In this document: one piece after another, positions 56,238 to 64,000 of the stretch
Numbering within the stretch: the first letter of the stretch is position 1
Layout: each line of letters begins with the position of its first letter
NCBI RefSeq assembly: GCF_001421765.1
Contig: NZ_LMLA01000007.1
Span: 211,510 to 275,509 of the forward strand
Direction: 5' to 3'
Source: Sphingomonas sp. Leaf32
Lineage (GTDB): Bacteria > Pseudomonadota > Alphaproteobacteria > Sphingomonadales > Sphingomonadaceae
DNA: 64,000 bases
The notes under the pieces: model-generated
The model's input: only the letters and a program-made list of their open reading frames with translations
Told to the model about the DNA's origin: nothing
The model's database searches: none
Made by a program: the position numbers and the translations under genes

Positions 56238-56852
56238 GTGGCGCGCGAGAGAGTTTCCAAGGATCGCCCCACTGCCCGGTTCCACGGGCGGATGGAGGCG
56301 AACGGCCGGCCCTGCGAAGTGCCCGGATGCGCGGAGGCGGGTGAGTTCCGTGCGCCGCCGCTGGAGGGCGCGCCGCAGGGCGGCGACCGGCCGAACGCCT
56401 ATCGCTGGTTCTGCCTCGACCATATCCGGGCGTTCAATGCGGGGTATAATTACTTCGCGGGCATGACGGCGGAGGAGATCCACGACGCCCAGCGGCCCTA
56501 TGCCGGGTGGGAGCGGGAAACGCGCGCCTTTGCCCGTGCGGGAACCGATCCGGGGCCGGCCTGGGCCGATTTCGCCGATCCGCTGGACGCGATCGGCGCG
56601 AAGTTCCGCGGCGTGCGCGAGGCGCGGGCCGAACGGCAGGATGGGCGGCCGCTCAGCCCGGCGGACCGCTCCGCGCTGAAGGTCATGGGGCTGGCGGTCG
56701 ATGTCGACCGGACGGCCTTGCGCAAACGCTATTCGGAGCTGGTGCGGCAATATCATCCGGACCGGAACGGCGGGGATCGCAGCCACGAGGCGGCGTTGCG
56801 GCAGGTGATCGCGGCGTATCAGCAGTTGAAGGGGGCGGTGGCGTTTGCGTGA
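56238..56852 (+). CDS. DnaJ-domain protein with putative N-terminal zinc site
   Basis: The 204-residue protein has a C-terminal J-domain (about 145-203) with HPD at 173-175 (RQYHPDRNGG). The N-terminal half has C26, C31, C59 and H62 (CEVPGC and WFCLDH), a possible zinc site, and an FNAGYNYFAGM segment typical of alphaproteobacterial J-proteins next to bolA. Start GTG 56238 after AAAGGGAG. It is probably a DnaK cochaperone. Confidence 0.9.
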   Translation: MARERVSKDRPTARFHGRMEANGRPCEVPGCAEAGEFRAPPLEGAPQGGDRPNAYRWFCLDHIRAFNAGYNYFAGMTAEEIHDAQRPYAGWERETRAFARAGTDPGPAWADFADPLDAIGAKFRGVREARAERQDGRPLSPADRSALKVMGLAVDVDRTALRKRYSELVRQYHPDRNGGDRSHEAALRQVIAAYQQLKGAVAFA

Positions 56853-56872
56853 GGATATTGGCCCAGCCTCAG

Positions 56873-56987
56873 CCGTTCGTGCTGAGTAGGGGCTGAGGGC
56901 AGTCGAAGACCCGTATCGAAGCATTCTGCCGCAAACGGTCCTTCGATACGCCCTTCGACAAGCTCAGTGGCTACTCAGGACGAACGG
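56873..56987. repeat. Palindromic dispersed repeat, copy 3 (two arms)
   Basis: The left arm is 56873-56921 and the right arm 56940-56987, with a loop of about 18 bp. It lies between the convergent DnaJ and SRPBCC genes. The right arm is nearly identical to the right arm of copy 4. Confidence 0.85.
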
Positions 56988-57009
56988 TTGCTGGTTACAT
57001 CGGCAGCCC

Positions 57010-57471
57010 TCAACCCAGCCCCAGCGCCACCGCCTCCAGCTGCTGCGCGACTATTCCCCAGCCGCCCTCGAACCCCATTTCTGCGTGCATCGTCGCCGTT
57101 TCCGCGTCCCAGTGACGGGCGGCGGCGCGGTACAGGGTCGCGCCGTCGCCGTCGGGCGCGAAGGTGAAGAGGCCGACGAACGCCAGTTGCTGCGGCTGCG
57201 GAATCCAGCCCGGCGCAAAGGCATTGGTGAAGGCGATGCGTTCGTGCGGCACGACGTCGAGGATCACGCCCTCGCCGGTCATCGCTTCCCCGCCCGGGCC
57301 GCGCATCGTGGTGGCGAAGCGGCCGCCGGGGATCAGGTCCAGCCCGAGCAATTCGGTCGTCCAGGGCCGGGGTGCCCACCAGGTCGGCAGATGCTGCGTC
57401 CAGGCGCGCCAGACGGTATCGACCGGTGCCGGGATGCGGCGTTCGATGGCGAGTTCGTGTTCGATGGTCAT
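57010..57471 (-). CDS. SRPBCC/AHSA1-family protein
   Basis: The 153-residue protein has the activator-of-Hsp90-ATPase-like pattern: RRIPAPVDTVWRAWT, WWAPRPW, LDLIPGGRF, GVILDVVPHERIAFTN and GWGIVAQQLEAV. It is a hydrophobic-pocket fold that binds small ligands. It is the last gene of the six-gene coupled operon, with the start overlapping the VOC gene stop (ATGA). Confidence 0.88.
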   Translation of the reverse strand: MTIEHELAIERRIPAPVDTVWRAWTQHLPTWWAPRPWTTELLGLDLIPGGRFATTMRGPGGEAMTGEGVILDVVPHERIAFTNAFAPGWIPQPQQLAFVGLFTFAPDGDGATLYRAAARHWDAETATMHAEMGFEGGWGIVAQQLEAVALGLG

Positions 57472-57953
57472 GGAGTATCTCCCGTTCGGGCCGCCTCGAT
57501 AGCCGCAATGTCGATCTTCTGCATCGTCATCATCGCCCGCATCACCCGCCCGGCGACCGCCGGATCGGGATCGGCCATCCCCTCCATCAACGCGCGCGGT
57601 GTGATCTGCCACGACAGGCCGAAGCGGTCGCGGCACCACCCGCAGTCGCGCGCCTGCCCGCCATCCCCGACGATCGCGTCCCAGTAGCGGTCGGTTTCCG
57701 CCTGATCGCCGGTCAGCACCTGGAACGAGATCGCGTCGGAAAAAGGCGTCGGCGGCCCATGGTTCAGCGCGAAGCAGGGCTGGCCGAGGAGGGTGAATTC
57801 GACGACCAGCGGATCGCCCGCCTTGCCGCCGGGAAAGTCGCTGCCGGCGGCATGGATTCGTCCGATCGCGGTTTCGGGAAAGGTCGCCGCGTAGAAGCGG
57901 ACCGCCTCCTCCGCGCGGCCGTTGATGACGAGGCACAGTTGCAGCCTGCTCAT
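57468..57953 (-). CDS. PhnB-like VOC superfamily protein
   Basis: The 161-residue protein starts SRLQLCLVINGRAEEAVRFY and has PCFALNHGPPTPFSDAISFQV and CGWCRDRFGLSWQI, typical of the 3-demethylubiquinone methyltransferase-like/PhnB group. Its role is unknown. Its start overlaps the preceding VOC gene (ATGA). Confidence 0.88.
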   Translation of the reverse strand: MSRLQLCLVINGRAEEAVRFYAATFPETAIGRIHAAGSDFPGGKAGDPLVVEFTLLGQPCFALNHGPPTPFSDAISFQVLTGDQAETDRYWDAIVGDGGQARDCGWCRDRFGLSWQITPRALMEGMADPDPAVAGRVMRAMMTMQKIDIAAIEAARTGDTP

Positions 57954-58717
57954 GCGCGCGGGCCGACCAGTCCGAAGCGTGCGCCCACCGGATCGCTGGC
58001 GACGACCGAAAAGCTGCCGCCCGGGATTTCGTCCGGCCCCTGCAGCACCTGCCCGCCGCCCGCGACGATCCGTGCGGCGGCGGCGTCGATGTCGCCCACC
58101 AGCGCATAATATTGCCAGCCGGCCTGTCCGCCGGGCACCATGCCCATCGCCGCACCGATGCAGGTCGTGTCGTTGTGCAGGAACTTGTACTCGCCCAGCG
58201 GCCCCATCGGCATCCCGCCCTCCTGTCGCCAGCCGAACCGGTCGGCGTAGAAGGCGATGGCGCGGTTCTGATCGGGGGCGGTCAGTTCGTTCCAGACGAA
58301 ATGGCCGGGCGTCGCCTGGTCCGATCCGCAGAAGGAGGTGCTGGGCGCGGGATTGTCGCTGCGCATCAGGTAGAGCGCGGCATGTTGCGGATCGGTCAGC
58401 ATCGCCATGCGGCCGACGCCGGGCAGGGTGGTCGGCGGCATGTGCTGCGTTGCACCCGCGCCCACGAACGCCGCCGCCGCCGCATCGACATCGTCGACCG
58501 CGACATAGCCGAGCCAGGTCGGGGCGGGCATCGGCGTCGGCATGGCCATCAACCCGGCGACCGGTTGCCCGTCCGGGGCGACGAACAGGCGGTAGTCGAT
58601 GCCCAGCGTGCCCGAATCCTGCACGGTCCAGCCGATCACGTCGGCGTAAAAGGCCGCCGCCGCGTCGACATCGCGGGTCAGCAGTTCATACCAGATGAAA
58701 TCGCCCTGCCGGTTCAT
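57950..58717 (-). CDS. Double-domain VOC (glyoxalase-like) protein
   Basis: The 255-residue protein has two VOC domains (about 5-125 and 132-252), both with FIWYEL/FVWNEL starts and GxxQMV-like ends. This resembles hydroxylases and glyoxalase-like proteins of unknown substrate. ATG 58717 overlaps the stop of the doubled DUF1428 gene. Confidence 0.88.
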   Translation of the reverse strand: MNRQGDFIWYELLTRDVDAAAAFYADVIGWTVQDSGTLGIDYRLFVAPDGQPVAGLMAMPTPMPAPTWLGYVAVDDVDAAAAAFVGAGATQHMPPTTLPGVGRMAMLTDPQHAALYLMRSDNPAPSTSFCGSDQATPGHFVWNELTAPDQNRAIAFYADRFGWRQEGGMPMGPLGEYKFLHNDTTCIGAAMGMVPGGQAGWQYYALVGDIDAAAARIVAGGGQVLQGPDEIPGGSFSVVASDPVGARFGLVGPRA

Positions 58718-59439
58718 GCGCCTGCTCCCATGCTGCGGTCGAAGATCGGCGTGAAACCGCCGTAAATCATGCGTTTCCCGTCGAAGGGCATGGCGCGGTC
58801 GGCCATGCGCGGATCGGCCATCACCGCCTGCCAGCCGGCATTGCGCGCGTCCTTCGACGGCCATTCGATCCACGAATAGCAGGCGACCTCCCCCGGTTGC
58901 AGATCGACCGCGCGGGCATAGTCGGTCCGCGTGCCCGGCGGCACGTCGTCGCCCCAGCCCTCCACGACGCGCAGCGCGCCATGGTCGCGAAAGACCCGTG
59001 CCGATTCGGCCGCGAAGGCGAGGTACGCGTCGCGGTCGGCGGCGGCGACCGGGGTCAGGCAGCCATCGACATAGCCGGGCGTGGCGTCGTCTCCGCTGAC
59101 CATCGCGCCGTCGAACCCGCCATAGATCATGCGCTTGCCGTCGAAGGGCATGTCGAGGTCGGCCATGCGCGGATCAGCCATCATCGCCGCGCCCGCCGCA
59201 TCGCGGGTCGCACGGTCGGGATATTCGATCCAGCTGAACAGGACGTCCTCGCCCTCCTGCAACGCGACCGATCGCGCGAAGTCGGTATGCTGGCCGGCGG
59301 GGACGTCGTCGCCCCAGCATTCGACCAGCCGCGTGGCGCCCAGGTCGGCGAAGATCGCCGCCGCCTTTGCGACATGCGCTTCGTAGGCGGCCCGGTTGCC
59401 GTGCGGTACCGGGGTCACGAACCCGTCGATATAGGTCAT
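58714..59439 (-). CDS. Tandem-duplicated DUF1428 protein
   Basis: The 241-residue protein consists of two DUF1428 domains in tandem (about 1-118 and 124-235). Both halves carry V-E-WGDDVP, DFAR/DYAR, SWIE, MADPRM and PFDGKRMIYGGF. Most DUF1428 proteins have one domain of about 120 residues, so this is a fused duplication. The family is structurally dimeric alpha-beta barrel-like with no established reaction. ATG 59439 follows AGGGGAGAC. Confidence 0.9.
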   Translation of the reverse strand: MTYIDGFVTPVPHGNRAAYEAHVAKAAAIFADLGATRLVECWGDDVPAGQHTDFARSVALQEGEDVLFSWIEYPDRATRDAAGAAMMADPRMADLDMPFDGKRMIYGGFDGAMVSGDDATPGYVDGCLTPVAAADRDAYLAFAAESARVFRDHGALRVVEGWGDDVPPGTRTDYARAVDLQPGEVACYSWIEWPSKDARNAGWQAVMADPRMADRAMPFDGKRMIYGGFTPIFDRSMGAGA

Positions 59440-60125
59440 GTACAGTCTCCCCTGGCCGCCCATTGCGCATAGCCGGCGGGCAGTGCGCCGGTGAATCCGG
59501 CCAGTTGCGCGGCGATCGCGCGGCGAAAGGCGGGGCGGGCGGTGCCGCGTTCGACATAGGCGACCAGCGTCGGATGCGCGGCGAGTTGTGCGCTGTCCGC
59601 CATGATCCGCAGCACCGCGACCATCATCAGATCGCCGATGCTGAAGGCGCCGTCATACCACTCCCGCTCGCCCAGCCGCGCGGCGACCTCGCCGAAGCGT
59701 TCGGCGATCCGTGCCTCGATCGCGGGCAGGCGCGGTCTGGACCAGGGGCGGTCGCGTTCGAACAGGGTGGCGATGGCATGGTCCATGATCGGCGGCTCGA
59801 CGGTGTTGAGCGCGGCGAACAGCCATTCGGTCGCGCGTGCCCGGCCCGCCGGATCGGCCGGCAGCAGCACGCCGTGGCGCTCGGCGACATGCAGCAGGAT
59901 CGCGCCCGATTCGAACAGAGTCAGGTCGCCGTCCTGATAGGTCGGCACCTGTCCGAAGGGTTGGCGCGCGCGGTGCTCGGCACCCTTTTGCGCGCCTTGC
60001 GACAGGTAGCGGACGTCATAGGCCTGTCCCGCTTCCTCCAATATCCAGCGGACGCGCAGGTCGCGGACCTGGCCCCGGGCGAAATCAGGGACCCAGTCGA
60101 AGGCGGTGATGACCGGGCGGGTCAC
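59436..60125 (-). CDS. Glutathione S-transferase family protein
   Basis: The 229-residue protein has a GST N-domain (VRWILEEAGQAYDVRYLS, PFGQVPTYQDGDLTLFESGAILLHVAE) and a helical C-domain. The start GTG 60125 overlaps the VOC stop (GTGA). Together with the VOC proteins it suggests a detoxification or xenobiotic-handling operon (inference). Confidence 0.88.
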   Translation of the reverse strand: MTRPVITAFDWVPDFARGQVRDLRVRWILEEAGQAYDVRYLSQGAQKGAEHRARQPFGQVPTYQDGDLTLFESGAILLHVAERHGVLLPADPAGRARATEWLFAALNTVEPPIMDHAIATLFERDRPWSRPRLPAIEARIAERFGEVAARLGEREWYDGAFSIGDLMMVAVLRIMADSAQLAAHPTLVAYVERGTARPAFRRAIAAQLAGFTGALPAGYAQWAARGDCT

Positions 60126-60535
60126 CCCTGTTGCCCGGCGAACGCCGTCACGTCCATCGTGAACGGACCCCAGCCATGGCCGTCGAGATCGGCGAAGGCG
60201 CGGCTGTACATATAGCCCTCGTCCTGCGGATCATGCAGCTCGCGTCCGCCCGCGAGGATCGCCGCTTGGGTGATCGCATCGACGCCCGCCCGGTCGTCGA
60301 ACGACAGCGCCAGCAGCACGCCGCTTTCGGTATGCGCGTCGATGATCCGCTTGGGCGTGAAGGTGGCGTAGAAATCCCGGTCGAGCAGCATGACGTGGAT
60401 GGTGTCGGACCAGACCATCCCCGATCCGCGCTCGTTCGAGAATTGTTCGTTCTTCGTGAAACCGATCGCTTCGTAGAAGGCGGTCGCGGCCGCGACGTCG
60501 GTGACGGCCAGGTTCACGAAAATCATCTTCGGCAT
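60122..60535 (-). CDS. VOC-family protein (glyoxalase/bleomycin-resistance fold)
   Basis: The 137-residue protein begins KMIFVNLAVTDVAAATAFYEAIGF and ends GRAFADLDGHGW-like, the pattern of single-domain VOC proteins close to lactoylglutathione-lyase-like enzymes. ATG 60535 has GGGAGAGGG upstream. It is the first gene of the six-gene operon and diverges from the HxlR regulator by 71 bp. Confidence 0.88.
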   Translation of the reverse strand: MPKMIFVNLAVTDVAAATAFYEAIGFTKNEQFSNERGSGMVWSDTIHVMLLDRDFYATFTPKRIIDAHTESGVLLALSFDDRAGVDAITQAAILAGGRELHDPQDEGYMYSRAFADLDGHGWGPFTMDVTAFAGQQG

Positions 60536-60584
60536 GACACCCTCTCCCAAGGTCGTGACGAATCGCTGTTTGTGTTGCGTGCGC

Positions 60585-60610
60585 CCATCGATTACGAAAT
60601 GCAACGATGG
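60585..60610. promoter_or_regulatory. Inverted repeat overlapping the HxlR start, possible operator
   Basis: CCATCG (60585-60590) and CGATGG (60605-60610) form a perfect 6-bp inverted repeat with a 14-bp spacer. A weaker GTTGC (60574-60578) / GCAAC (60601-60605) pair overlaps it. The position between the regulator and its divergent operon fits an autoregulatory site, but short palindromes are common in this DNA. Confidence 0.3.
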
Positions 60611-61287
60611 AGTTAGAAAAAGTAACCAGGCAAGCGAAGCGGCGGTATGACGATGCCTGCGGAGCCGCGCTGGGCATGGAGTATGTCGGCGAACGGTGGG
60701 CGTTGCTGCTGATTCGTGAATTGTTGCTGGGGCCGCGCCGGTTCGGCGAAATCCGCGCGGGCCTGCCGGGGATCAGCGCGAACGTGCTGACGCAGCGGCT
60801 GGCGGGGCTGGAGGCGGCGGGGATCGTCGAGCGCCGGCGGCTGCCGTCGCCCGTCAATGCGCAGGTCTACGCACTGACGCCATGGGGGCGGGAGGCGGAG
60901 CCGGTGGTGCTGGCGCTGGCCCGATGGGCGCTCCGGTCGCCGACGCACGACCCGACGCTGCCGTTTTCGGCGGTGTCGCTGATGCTGTCGCTGAAAATGC
61001 TGCTGCGGCCCGAACGGGCAGGGGACTGGCGGGCGCGAATCGCGTTCCGGTTGGGCGACGATCCCTATGTCGCCGATCTGGCGGCAGGCGTGCTGGCGGT
61101 ATCGCGCGGGGTGGCCGACGACGTGGATGCCACGCTGTCGGGGCGACCGCCGGCGTTCCTGCCGGTCGTCTTCGGCGGCAGGCCGCTTCCGGCGGCGGTG
61201 AACGAAGGGGCAATCGCGCTGGTGGGGAACCGTGCCATCGCCGAACGGTTCGTCACGCTGTTCCAACTGCCGCCGAAGGTTGAGTAG
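60607..61287 (+). CDS. HxlR-family transcriptional regulator
   Basis: The 226-residue protein has an HxlR winged-helix domain (about 15-100: YVGERWALLLIRELLLGPRRFGEI, then ISANVLTQRLAGLEAAGIVERR) and a C-terminal SCP2-like ligand domain, longer than the usual 110-residue HxlR. It probably controls the divergent VOC/GST operon. ATG 60607 has no clear ribosome site. Confidence 0.88.
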   Translation: MELEKVTRQAKRRYDDACGAALGMEYVGERWALLLIRELLLGPRRFGEIRAGLPGISANVLTQRLAGLEAAGIVERRRLPSPVNAQVYALTPWGREAEPVVLALARWALRSPTHDPTLPFSAVSLMLSLKMLLRPERAGDWRARIAFRLGDDPYVADLAAGVLAVSRGVADDVDATLSGRPPAFLPVVFGGRPLPAAVNEGAIALVGNRAIAERFVTLFQLPPKVE

Positions 61288-61350
61288 GCGGCCCGCTTCG
61301 TCCTAAAGACCGCCGCGGCGCATCGCTTGGCGCCCACGCGAAAGGCCCGC

Positions 61351-62349
61351 ATGACCACCGATACCCCGCCCCAGCCGTCCGACACCACGATCCTGAGCGC
61401 ACCCGACCGGATGGTGAAGGTGCGCGAAATGTTCGGCATCGACAGCGACCTCGAAGTGCCGGCCTTTTCGATCGCCGACGAACGCGTGCCCGACGCCGAT
61501 CCCGCCTATGTATTCGATCCCGACACGACGCTGGCGATCCTGGCGGGCTTTGCGCACAATCGGCGGGTGATGGTGCAGGGCTATCACGGCACCGGCAAGT
61601 CGACCCATATCGAACAGGTCGCGGCGCGGCTGAACTGGCCGTGCATCCGCATAAACCTCGACGCGCATATCAGCCGCATCGACCTGATCGGGCGCGACGC
61701 GATCGTGCTGAAGGACGGGCAGCAGGTCACCGAGTTCCGCGAAGGGCTGCTCCCCTGGGCGTTGCAGACGCCAACCGCTTTGGTGTTCGACGAATATGAC
61801 GCCGGCCGCCCCGACGTGATGTTCGTGATCCAGCGCGTGCTCGAAACCGAGGGCAAGCTGACCCTGCTCGACCAGAATCGCGTGATCCGGCCGAACCCCT
61901 ATTTCCGGCTGTTCGCGACCGCCAACACGGTGGGTCTGGGCGATACCAGCGGGCTGTATCACGGTACGCAGCAGATCAACCAGGGCCAGATGGACCGGTG
62001 GAACATCGTCGTCACGCTGAACTACCTGCCCGCCGCGACCGAGGCGCGGATCGTGCTGGCCAAGTCGGGCGAGTATGACAAGGTCGGGGGCAAGGAAGCG
62101 GTCGAGAAGATGGTGCGCGTGGCCGACATGACGCGGCGCGGTTTCGTCAACGGAGACATCTCGACCGTCATGTCGCCCCGCACCGTGATTACCTGGGCGC
62201 AGAATGCGCTGATCTTCGGCGATGTCGGCTTCGCGTTCCGGCTGTCGTTCCTGAACAAATGCGACGAAGCCGAGCGGGCGCTGGTTGCGGAATATTATCA
62301 GCGGGTGTTCGGCAAGGACCTGCCCGAGAGCGTGGTGGGGAAGGCTTAG
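61351..62349 (+). CDS. cobS: Cobaltochelatase AAA+ subunit CobS
   Basis: The 332-residue protein has Walker A GYHGTGKS (77-84), [22 protein letters not shown] and [30 protein letters not shown], diagnostic of CobS, part of the cobalt-inserting complex of aerobic cobalamin synthesis. ATG 61351. cobT does not follow; instead a palindromic repeat does. Confidence 0.95.
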   Translation: MTTDTPPQPSDTTILSAPDRMVKVREMFGIDSDLEVPAFSIADERVPDADPAYVFDPDTTLAILAGFAHNRRVMVQGYHGTGKSTHIEQVAARLNWPCIRINLDAHISRIDLIGRDAIVLKDGQQVTEFREGLLPWALQTPTALVFDEYDAGRPDVMFVIQRVLETEGKLTLLDQNRVIRPNPYFRLFATANTVGLGDTSGLYHGTQQINQGQMDRWNIVVTLNYLPAATEARIVLAKSGEYDKVGGKEAVEKMVRVADMTRRGFVNGDISTVMSPRTVITWAQNALIFGDVGFAFRLSFLNKCDEAERALVAEYYQRVFGKDLPESVVGKA

Positions 62350-62369
62350 GGCTGCTGGGTCAAAACCTC

Positions 62370-62478
62370 CATTCGTGCTGAGTAGAGGCTGAGCCTGTCG
62401 AAGACTCGTATCGAAGCACCTGAGGCGGTCCTTCGATACGCCGCTTCGACAGGCTCAGCGGCTACTCAGGACGAACGG
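62370..62478. repeat. Palindromic dispersed repeat, copy 4 (two arms)
   Basis: The left arm is about 62370-62416 and the right arm 62430-62478, with a 13-bp loop. It lies between cobS and the thioesterase gene and separates cobS from any cobT. Confidence 0.85.
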
Positions 62479-62537
62479 TTTTGGAATCGAGAGCAGCCTC
62501 GTTGACTCGCCTGTCAGCAAGCCCCATCCCCATTCGC

Positions 62538-62924
62538 ATGTCACACCAGCATCCGCTCGCCGTCGCGCCGGGCGACATCGACCATATGGGTCACGTCAAT
62601 AACGCAGTGTATCTGTCATGGGTACAGGACGCGGTCGTCGCCTATTGGGAGCGGGTCGCGCCGGCCGATGCGGTCGCCAAGCATCTGTGGGTCGCGCTGA
62701 AGCACGAGATCACCTATCGCCGGCCTGCCTTCCTCGACGATCCGATCGTCGCGACGGTCGTGGCCGAGCGGGTTGAGGGCGTGCGCGCCTATTTCTCGAC
62801 GCTTATCAAGCGCGGCGAGGAGGTGCTGGCCGAGGTGCAGAGTACCTGGTGTTCGCTGGATGCGATCACCAAGCGTCCGGTGCGGGTGGCGCGCGACGTG
62901 GTGCATCGCTTCCTGCCCGAATAA
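62538..62924 (+). CDS. 4HBT-family acyl-CoA thioesterase (YbgC/FadM-like)
   Basis: The 128-residue hotdog protein has the active-site segment DIDHMGHVNNAVYLSW (D13/D15, H19, N21) and ALKHEITYRRPAFLDD. It probably hydrolyses acyl-CoA thioesters. ATG 62538 fits the family; an upstream in-frame ATG at 62481 would put repeat-derived residues in front. Confidence 0.9.
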   Translation: MSHQHPLAVAPGDIDHMGHVNNAVYLSWVQDAVVAYWERVAPADAVAKHLWVALKHEITYRRPAFLDDPIVATVVAERVEGVRAYFSTLIKRGEEVLAEVQSTWCSLDAITKRPVRVARDVVHRFLPE

Positions 62925-63047
62925 CGATTTCGTTTTCTGCAATTGCGCTGAAGACCTGTGCAGTTGCGATATTGCGCTGCACCATGCATTTCTCCGGTAA
63001 CGAACGGCGCCCGAGCGTCGGATCCTTTCAAACCCGGAGACAGACCC

Positions 63048-63341
63048 ATGCGCAGCCTTGCCGCCGCCGCCGCCTTTCGCGTTGCCCTCGTCGCTGCGGG
63101 CATGTTGATCCCGACCCTCGCGTCGGCCACCGAGATCGAGCGCGACGGGTACAAGTTCGATTACAGCCGCACCGTCACCGACAAGGGCGACACCGTGCTG
63201 TCGGGGACCATCAAGTCGACCGGCGAACCGTTCCGCCTCGTCGTGTGCGACCGCACCGTGACCGGTGACGTCGGCGGCCGCGCGGTCCGCTTCCGCATCG
63301 CCAAGCCGCTGCCGAGCGCGGCACAGGTTGCCGCCCGCTAA
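63048..63341 (+). CDS. Small secreted protein of unknown function
   Basis: The 97-residue protein has a signal peptide ending near TLASA-T. The mature part of about 70 residues, starting TEIERDGYKFDYSRTV, has one Cys. ATG 63048 follows CGGAGAC. I recognise no domain. A rho-independent terminator lies 28 bp downstream. Confidence 0.7.
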   Translation: MRSLAAAAAFRVALVAAGMLIPTLASATEIERDGYKFDYSRTVTDKGDTVLSGTIKSTGEPFRLVVCDRTVTGDVGGRAVRFRIAKPLPSAAQVAAR

Positions 63342-63368
63342 GACGGTTCTGCTCCCTGCAGGCTTCGA

Positions 63369-63400
63369 CGCCCGTCCCCGCAAAGGGGGCGGGCGTTTTT
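63369..63400 (+). terminator. Rho-independent terminator
   Basis: CGCCCGTCCCC (63369-63379) pairs with GGGGGCGGGCG (63385-63395), with one G-T pair, around a GCAAA loop, followed by TTTTT. It ends transcription of the small secreted protein gene. Confidence 0.88.
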
Positions 63401-63440
63401 GCGTTCGGGGATGGCGCGGCTTCCGAGCAGTCGGAACGCG

Positions 63441-64000
63441 TCAGTCGTGCGGAGTGCGGATGACTTCCCATTCGCCCAGCGATTCGAACCCGGCCGAACG
63501 GGCAAGCGCGATCGAGGCGATATTGTCGGTCTGACAACGATATTGCGGTTCCAGCCCCGAAGCGGCGGCATGGTCGACGATCACGCCGACCACCGCCCGG
63601 CCAAGACCGCGACCGCGCGCGTCGGGCAACGTTAGCACGCCGAGGTCGCCCAGCGGGCTTTCGCGCCAGCGCAACATGCTGGCGGCGCAGACTATGCGGT
63701 CGCCGTCGAAACCGCCGAACACGACCGGATGGTCGAACTCGACCCATGCGTCGTCGAGGTCCTGATCGGAAGCTGCGTCGCGGAACCGTTCAAACGCGTC
63801 CCGGTCGTCCGGGCAGAGCCGTCGGACGATGTGCGGCTCTGGCAATGGCGTCGCCGCTGGCGAGCGGTAAAAGAGGTGGTCGGGATCGTGCAAGGGGATG
63901 CCGCTTTCCGTCAGTCGTTGTCGAATGTCAGCGAGCGAAATCGGGCCGGTGTCGGACAGGCCGGTGCGTTCGGCCAGCGCCGGCGCGATCGCGACCGCGG
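63441..64000 (-). CDS. GNAT-family N-acetyltransferase, N-terminus outside window
   Basis: The C-terminal GNAT domain has LGVLTLPDARGRGLGRAVVGVIVDHA, the acetyl-CoA-binding pattern, and a final ALARSAGFESLG. The frame stays open to base 64000. It includes about 35 more codons upstream of a TTG at 63893 (PISLADIRQRL, then HDPDHLFYRS), so the gene starts beyond the window and is longer than a minimal GNAT. The substrate is unknown. Confidence 0.85.
   Translation of the reverse strand, partial: AVAIAPALAERTGLSDTGPISLADIRQRLTESGIPLHDPDHLFYRSPAATPLPEPHIVRRLCPDDRDAFERFRDAASDQDLDDAWVEFDHPVVFGGFDGDRIVCAASMLRWRESPLGDLGVLTLPDARGRGLGRAVVGVIVDHAAASGLEPQYRCQTDNIASIALARSAGFESLGEWEVIRTPHD

Noticed and set aside
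62942..62979. Two ATTGCGCTG direct repeats upstream of the small secreted protein gene
   Set aside because: Nine-base repeats 29 bp apart with no further structure; too weak to call an operator.
1..64000. CRISPR array, rRNA or prophage genes
   Set aside because: No regularly spaced identical repeats, no rRNA-like sequence, and no capsid, terminase or integrase genes were seen; phage-like tail homologues belong to the T6SS.

Overview
The window looks like a chromosomal segment of a high-GC alphaproteobacterium, most likely a sphingomonad (Sphingomonadaceae). The evidence is the strongly GC-rich third codon positions, the gene neighbourhoods infA-maf-RNase E/G-like-yacG-tRNA-Phe, hisG-hisD-nusB and thiL-hppA, a CobS-type cobaltochelatase subunit, and the many ATGA/GTGA/TTGA stop-start overlaps. 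The assignment is an inference, because no rRNA or other phylogenetic marker was compared.

Region 1 (1-1489) is a GH125-type glycoside hydrolase gene, cut by the window edge. It carries two recent tandem duplications, 85 bp and 96 bp. The first one breaks the reading frame.

Region 2 (1503-41488) is a nearly complete type VI secretion (T6SS) locus. On the minus strand are vgrG and the FHA protein TagH. On the plus strand are a secreted OmpA-like protein, then tssA, tssB, tssC, hcp, tagJ, tssE, tssF, tssG and clpV. After an interruption come tssK, tssL, tssM, tagF, the phosphatase pppA and the kinase ppkA. TssL and PpkA share a short D-[KR]-T-V-F-x-P motif, which fits threonine-phosphorylation control read by the FHA protein. 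No tssJ or PAAR gene was seen. Between clpV and tssK lie (a) a small membrane protein, a peptidoglycan-binding/CHAP-like hydrolase and a lipoprotein, a good effector-immunity candidate, and (b) a two-partner secretion module: a TpsB transporter, a 2214-residue TpsA exoprotein, a CHAT-protease lipoprotein and a CPBP intramembrane protease. A divergent M23 endopeptidase follows. The tightly coupled TpsB/TpsA/CHAT/CPBP set inside a T6SS locus is the most interesting content of the window.

Region 3 (41538-52642) is mostly housekeeping: tRNA-Phe, yacG, RNase E/G-like, maf, infA, an S9 peptidase, a K+-independent H+-pyrophosphatase, thiL, a DUF2332 protein, hisG, hisD, and then a 483-bp repeat-rich gap before nusB.

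Region 4 (52643-64000) has nusB; a coupled bolA-GST-pirin-alpha/beta hydrolase operon divergent from a DnaJ-domain gene; a six-gene fully coupled operon (VOC, GST, doubled DUF1428, doubled VOC, PhnB-like VOC, SRPBCC) divergent from an HxlR-type regulator; cobS; a thioesterase; a small secreted protein; and an acetyltransferase that runs off the window. A palindromic repeat family occurs only in the right-hand third of the window (four copies plus degenerate halves).
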